Shown here: positions 62,029 to 64,000 of the stretch, one piece after another | Layout of the letters: each line of letters begins with the position of its first letter | Position numbering within the stretch: position 1 is the stretch's first letter | Source of the DNA: RUG100 sp050953405 | GTDB taxonomy: Bacteria; Bacillota; Clostridia; Peptostreptococcales; Anaerovoracaceae | Assembly: GCA_050953405.1 (NCBI GenBank) | Contig: JBMNMP010000002.1 | Coordinates: 1 to 64,000, forward strand | Direction of reading: 5' to 3' | DNA: 64,000 bases | Position numbers and translations under genes: made by a program | Notes under the pieces: model-generated | Told to the model about the DNA's origin: nothing | The model's database searches: none | The model's input: only the letters and a program-made list of their open reading frames with translations

Positions 62029-64000
62029 ATGGAAAGCATCAATCAAATCATCAAAAGAGACGGCCGCAGGGTTGATTTCGATATCAACAAAATTGCAGTG
62101 GCTATTTACAAGGCGGCCGAGGCGCTGGGGGGTCACGACAAGGATATGGCGCTTTATCTTGCGAGACAGGTGGAACTGTATCTGGTGCAGAAATGTCACA
62201 AGACGACGCCTACTGTGGAAGAGATACAGGATGCGGTAGAAAAGATCCTGATCGAAAACGGACATGCGAGAACAGCCAAGGAATACATCCTCTACAGGGC
62301 GGAACGCACCAGGGTGAGGGACATGAACACCAGGCTGATGAAGATATACGAAGACCTGACGTTCAAGGATGCCAAGGACAATGACGTCAAGAGGGAGAAC
62401 GCGAACATCGACGGAGATACCGCCATGGGCACTATGCTGAAGTATGGCAGCGAGGGCTCCAAGCAGTTCTATCAGATGTTCGTACTGAAACCGGAACATG
62501 CCAAGGCTCACAGGGAGGGCGACATCCACATCCACGACCTCGACTTTCTCACGCTGACAACGACATGCTGTCAGATAGAGCTGACAAAGCTGTTCAAGGG
62601 CGGTTTCAGCACCGGACACGGCTTCCTCAGAGAACCCAACGACATCGCCAGCTATGCGGCTCTGGCCTGCATCGCGATACAGTCCAATCAGAACGACCAG
62701 CACGGCGGCCAGTCTATACCGGACTTTGATTACGGAATGGCTGACGGTGTCCGCAAGACATTCAGAAAGCTGTACTGGACAAACGTGGGCAAGATGCTGG
62801 ACATCCTGGAGGATCTGGACGACGGCACGGACAGGATCAAGGCCCTGGGGCAGAAGATCATGGATGAAGAAGGCATCTATCCGGTGATGGATAACGACAA
62901 CGGATATCAGGATATTGAATTGAAGTATCTCAGGGAGATCGTCTCCGGGGAAGAAGCTGTCAAGATCCAGGAGAGATCGATGAAGTACGCTCACAAGGAG
63001 ATCAGGCGGGCGACCCTATCAGGCCATGGAAGCTTTCATACACATACTTGAATACCATGCATTCGAGAGCAGGTGCGCAGATACCGTTTTTCCTCGATCA
63101 ACTATGGTACCGATACTACCAGCGAGGGCAGGCTGATTTCAGAGAATGTGCTCCTGGCAACGGAAGCCGGGCTCGGCAACGGGGAACACGGCTATATTCC
63201 CGATACATATCTTCAAAATCAAAGAGGGCATCAACTATAACCCTGAGGATCCGAACTACGATCTGTTCAAGCTGGCCTGCATGGTTTCCGCAAAGAGGGC
63301 TGTTCCCCAACTTTTCCTTCCTCGATGCTCCGTACAATCTGCAGTTTTACAAGCCGGGCGATCACAACACGGAAGCCTGCTATATGGGTTGCAGAACAAG
63401 GGTTATTGGAAACCAGTATGACCCCTCGCGCGAGGTAGTTGGAGGACGGGGGAAATCTGTCATTCACTTCCATCAATCTGCCGCGGCTGGGCATCAAGGC
63501 GCACGGAGATATCGATTTCTTCTTCGAACAGCTGGCTGACAAGGTCACTCTGGTAATCGACCAGCTGAACGAGAGATTCAAAATACAGGCTTCGAAGAAA
63601 GTGAAGAACTATCCGTTCCTCATGGGACAGGGCATCTGGCTGGATTCGGAAAAGCTGAAGCCGGAGGACACGGTCGGCGAGGTGCTCAAGCACGGAACGC
63701 TGACTGTCGGCTTCATCGGTCTTGCAGAGTGCCTCAAGGCCCTGATTGGCAAACATCACGGGGAGAGCAAGGAAGCTCAGAACCTCGGTCTTGAGATCAT
63801 CGGCTACATGAGAAAGCGCATGGACGAAGAGACGCGCAAGACGGGACTCAATTATTCACTGATCGCGACGCCGGCCGAAGGACTTTCCGGCAGATTCGTG
63901 AGGATCGACAAGGAGAGGTTCGGGATCATCGAGGGAGTCACCGACAGAGATTATTACACCAACAGCTTCCACGTGCCCGTGTACTACAACATCAGCGCTT
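62029..64000 (+). pseudogene. nrdD: Anaerobic ribonucleoside-triphosphate reductase, six frameshifts, 3' end outside window
   Basis: The N-terminal ATP cone (IIKRDGRRVDFDINKIAVAIY) and the catalytic domain are plain: GDIHIHDLDF, HGGQSIPDFDYGMADGV, then TMHSRAGAQIPF, EACYMGCRTRVIGNQYD and the final KTGLNYSLIATPAEG. NrdD makes dNTPs without oxygen using a glycyl radical, which lies past the window end. Between 63013 and 63452 there are six apparent one-base insertions (near 63014-63016, 63045, 63087-63091, 63190, 63297-63299 and 63448-63452). Removing them restores a single frame with fully conserved protein. Codons show no other decay, so sequencing error is the likely cause. The start follows CAGGAGGAA. 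Confidence 0.93.

Overview
The window looks like chromosome from an anaerobic, low-to-mid GC Gram-positive (Bacillota, Clostridia). The evidence is LPXTG-type sorting tails, AGGAGG ribosome sites, sigma-A promoters with 17-base spacers, CIRCE/HrcA control, an anaerobic ribonucleotide reductase, ferredoxin-like aldo/keto reductases and an ornithine-fermentation-type dehydrogenase. Repeated secreted proteins with basic fibronectin-III-like (FN3-like) tails suggest a gut- or mouth-type Clostridium relative, perhaps near Anaerovoracaceae. That placement is inference. No rRNA gene, intact tRNA gene, CRISPR array or insertion sequence was seen.

Layout. 0-9.5 kb: end of a flavin reductase, a PadR/DUF2812 regulatory operon, a thioester-domain adhesin, two radical-SAM proteins, an acetyltransferase, a DODA-type dioxygenase and a LytTR/GHKL two-component system. 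9.5-14 kb: a 1,454-residue sortase-type surface protein, preceded by direct repeats that look like LytTR sites. 14-22.8 kb: a frameshifted P-type H+-ATPase, small redox and HAD proteins, a UvrA-like ABC protein, an MFS transporter and a CPBP protease. 22.8-26.4 kb: a cobalamin riboswitch with attenuator controlling two secreted proteins, one with a transcobalamin-like (DUF4430-like) domain. 26.5-30 kb: a PhzF protein, then a nitrilase-family amidase and amino-acid permease behind a long structured leader. 30-37.7 kb: two tandem paralogous surface proteins (beta-helix plus Cna-B repeats), duplicated with promoter, leader hairpin and terminator. 38-46 kb: small metabolic genes, azlCD and a Crp/Fnr regulator. 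46.3-51.3 kb: stress genes, with CIRCE elements before a DnaJ-type chaperone and before lon, and rarA between them. 51.3-54.3 kb: an iron alcohol dehydrogenase and putP. 54.3-59.5 kb: secreted subtilase, NlpC/P60 and subtilase genes with FN3-like tails. 59.6-64 kb: an aquaporin-type channel, a degenerate M20C-like lipoprotein and nrdD.

The most interesting candidate system is the B12-riboswitch operon at 22.8-26.4 kb. It appears to make secreted, possibly surface-retained proteins, one related to animal B12 carriers, and it has no transporter gene beside it. Other points are the unexplained multi-stem leader at 27.4-27.7 kb, a LytTR circuit beside a giant surface protein, HrcA control extended to Lon, three probable leaderless mRNAs and a probable pseudo-peptidase lipoprotein.

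Caution: at least nine single-base indels break conserved genes (H+-ATPase, the lipoprotein and six in nrdD), and a 7-base repeat disturbs the DnaJ C-terminus. Many lie in homopolymers, so sequencing or assembly error must be excluded before calling these pseudogenes.
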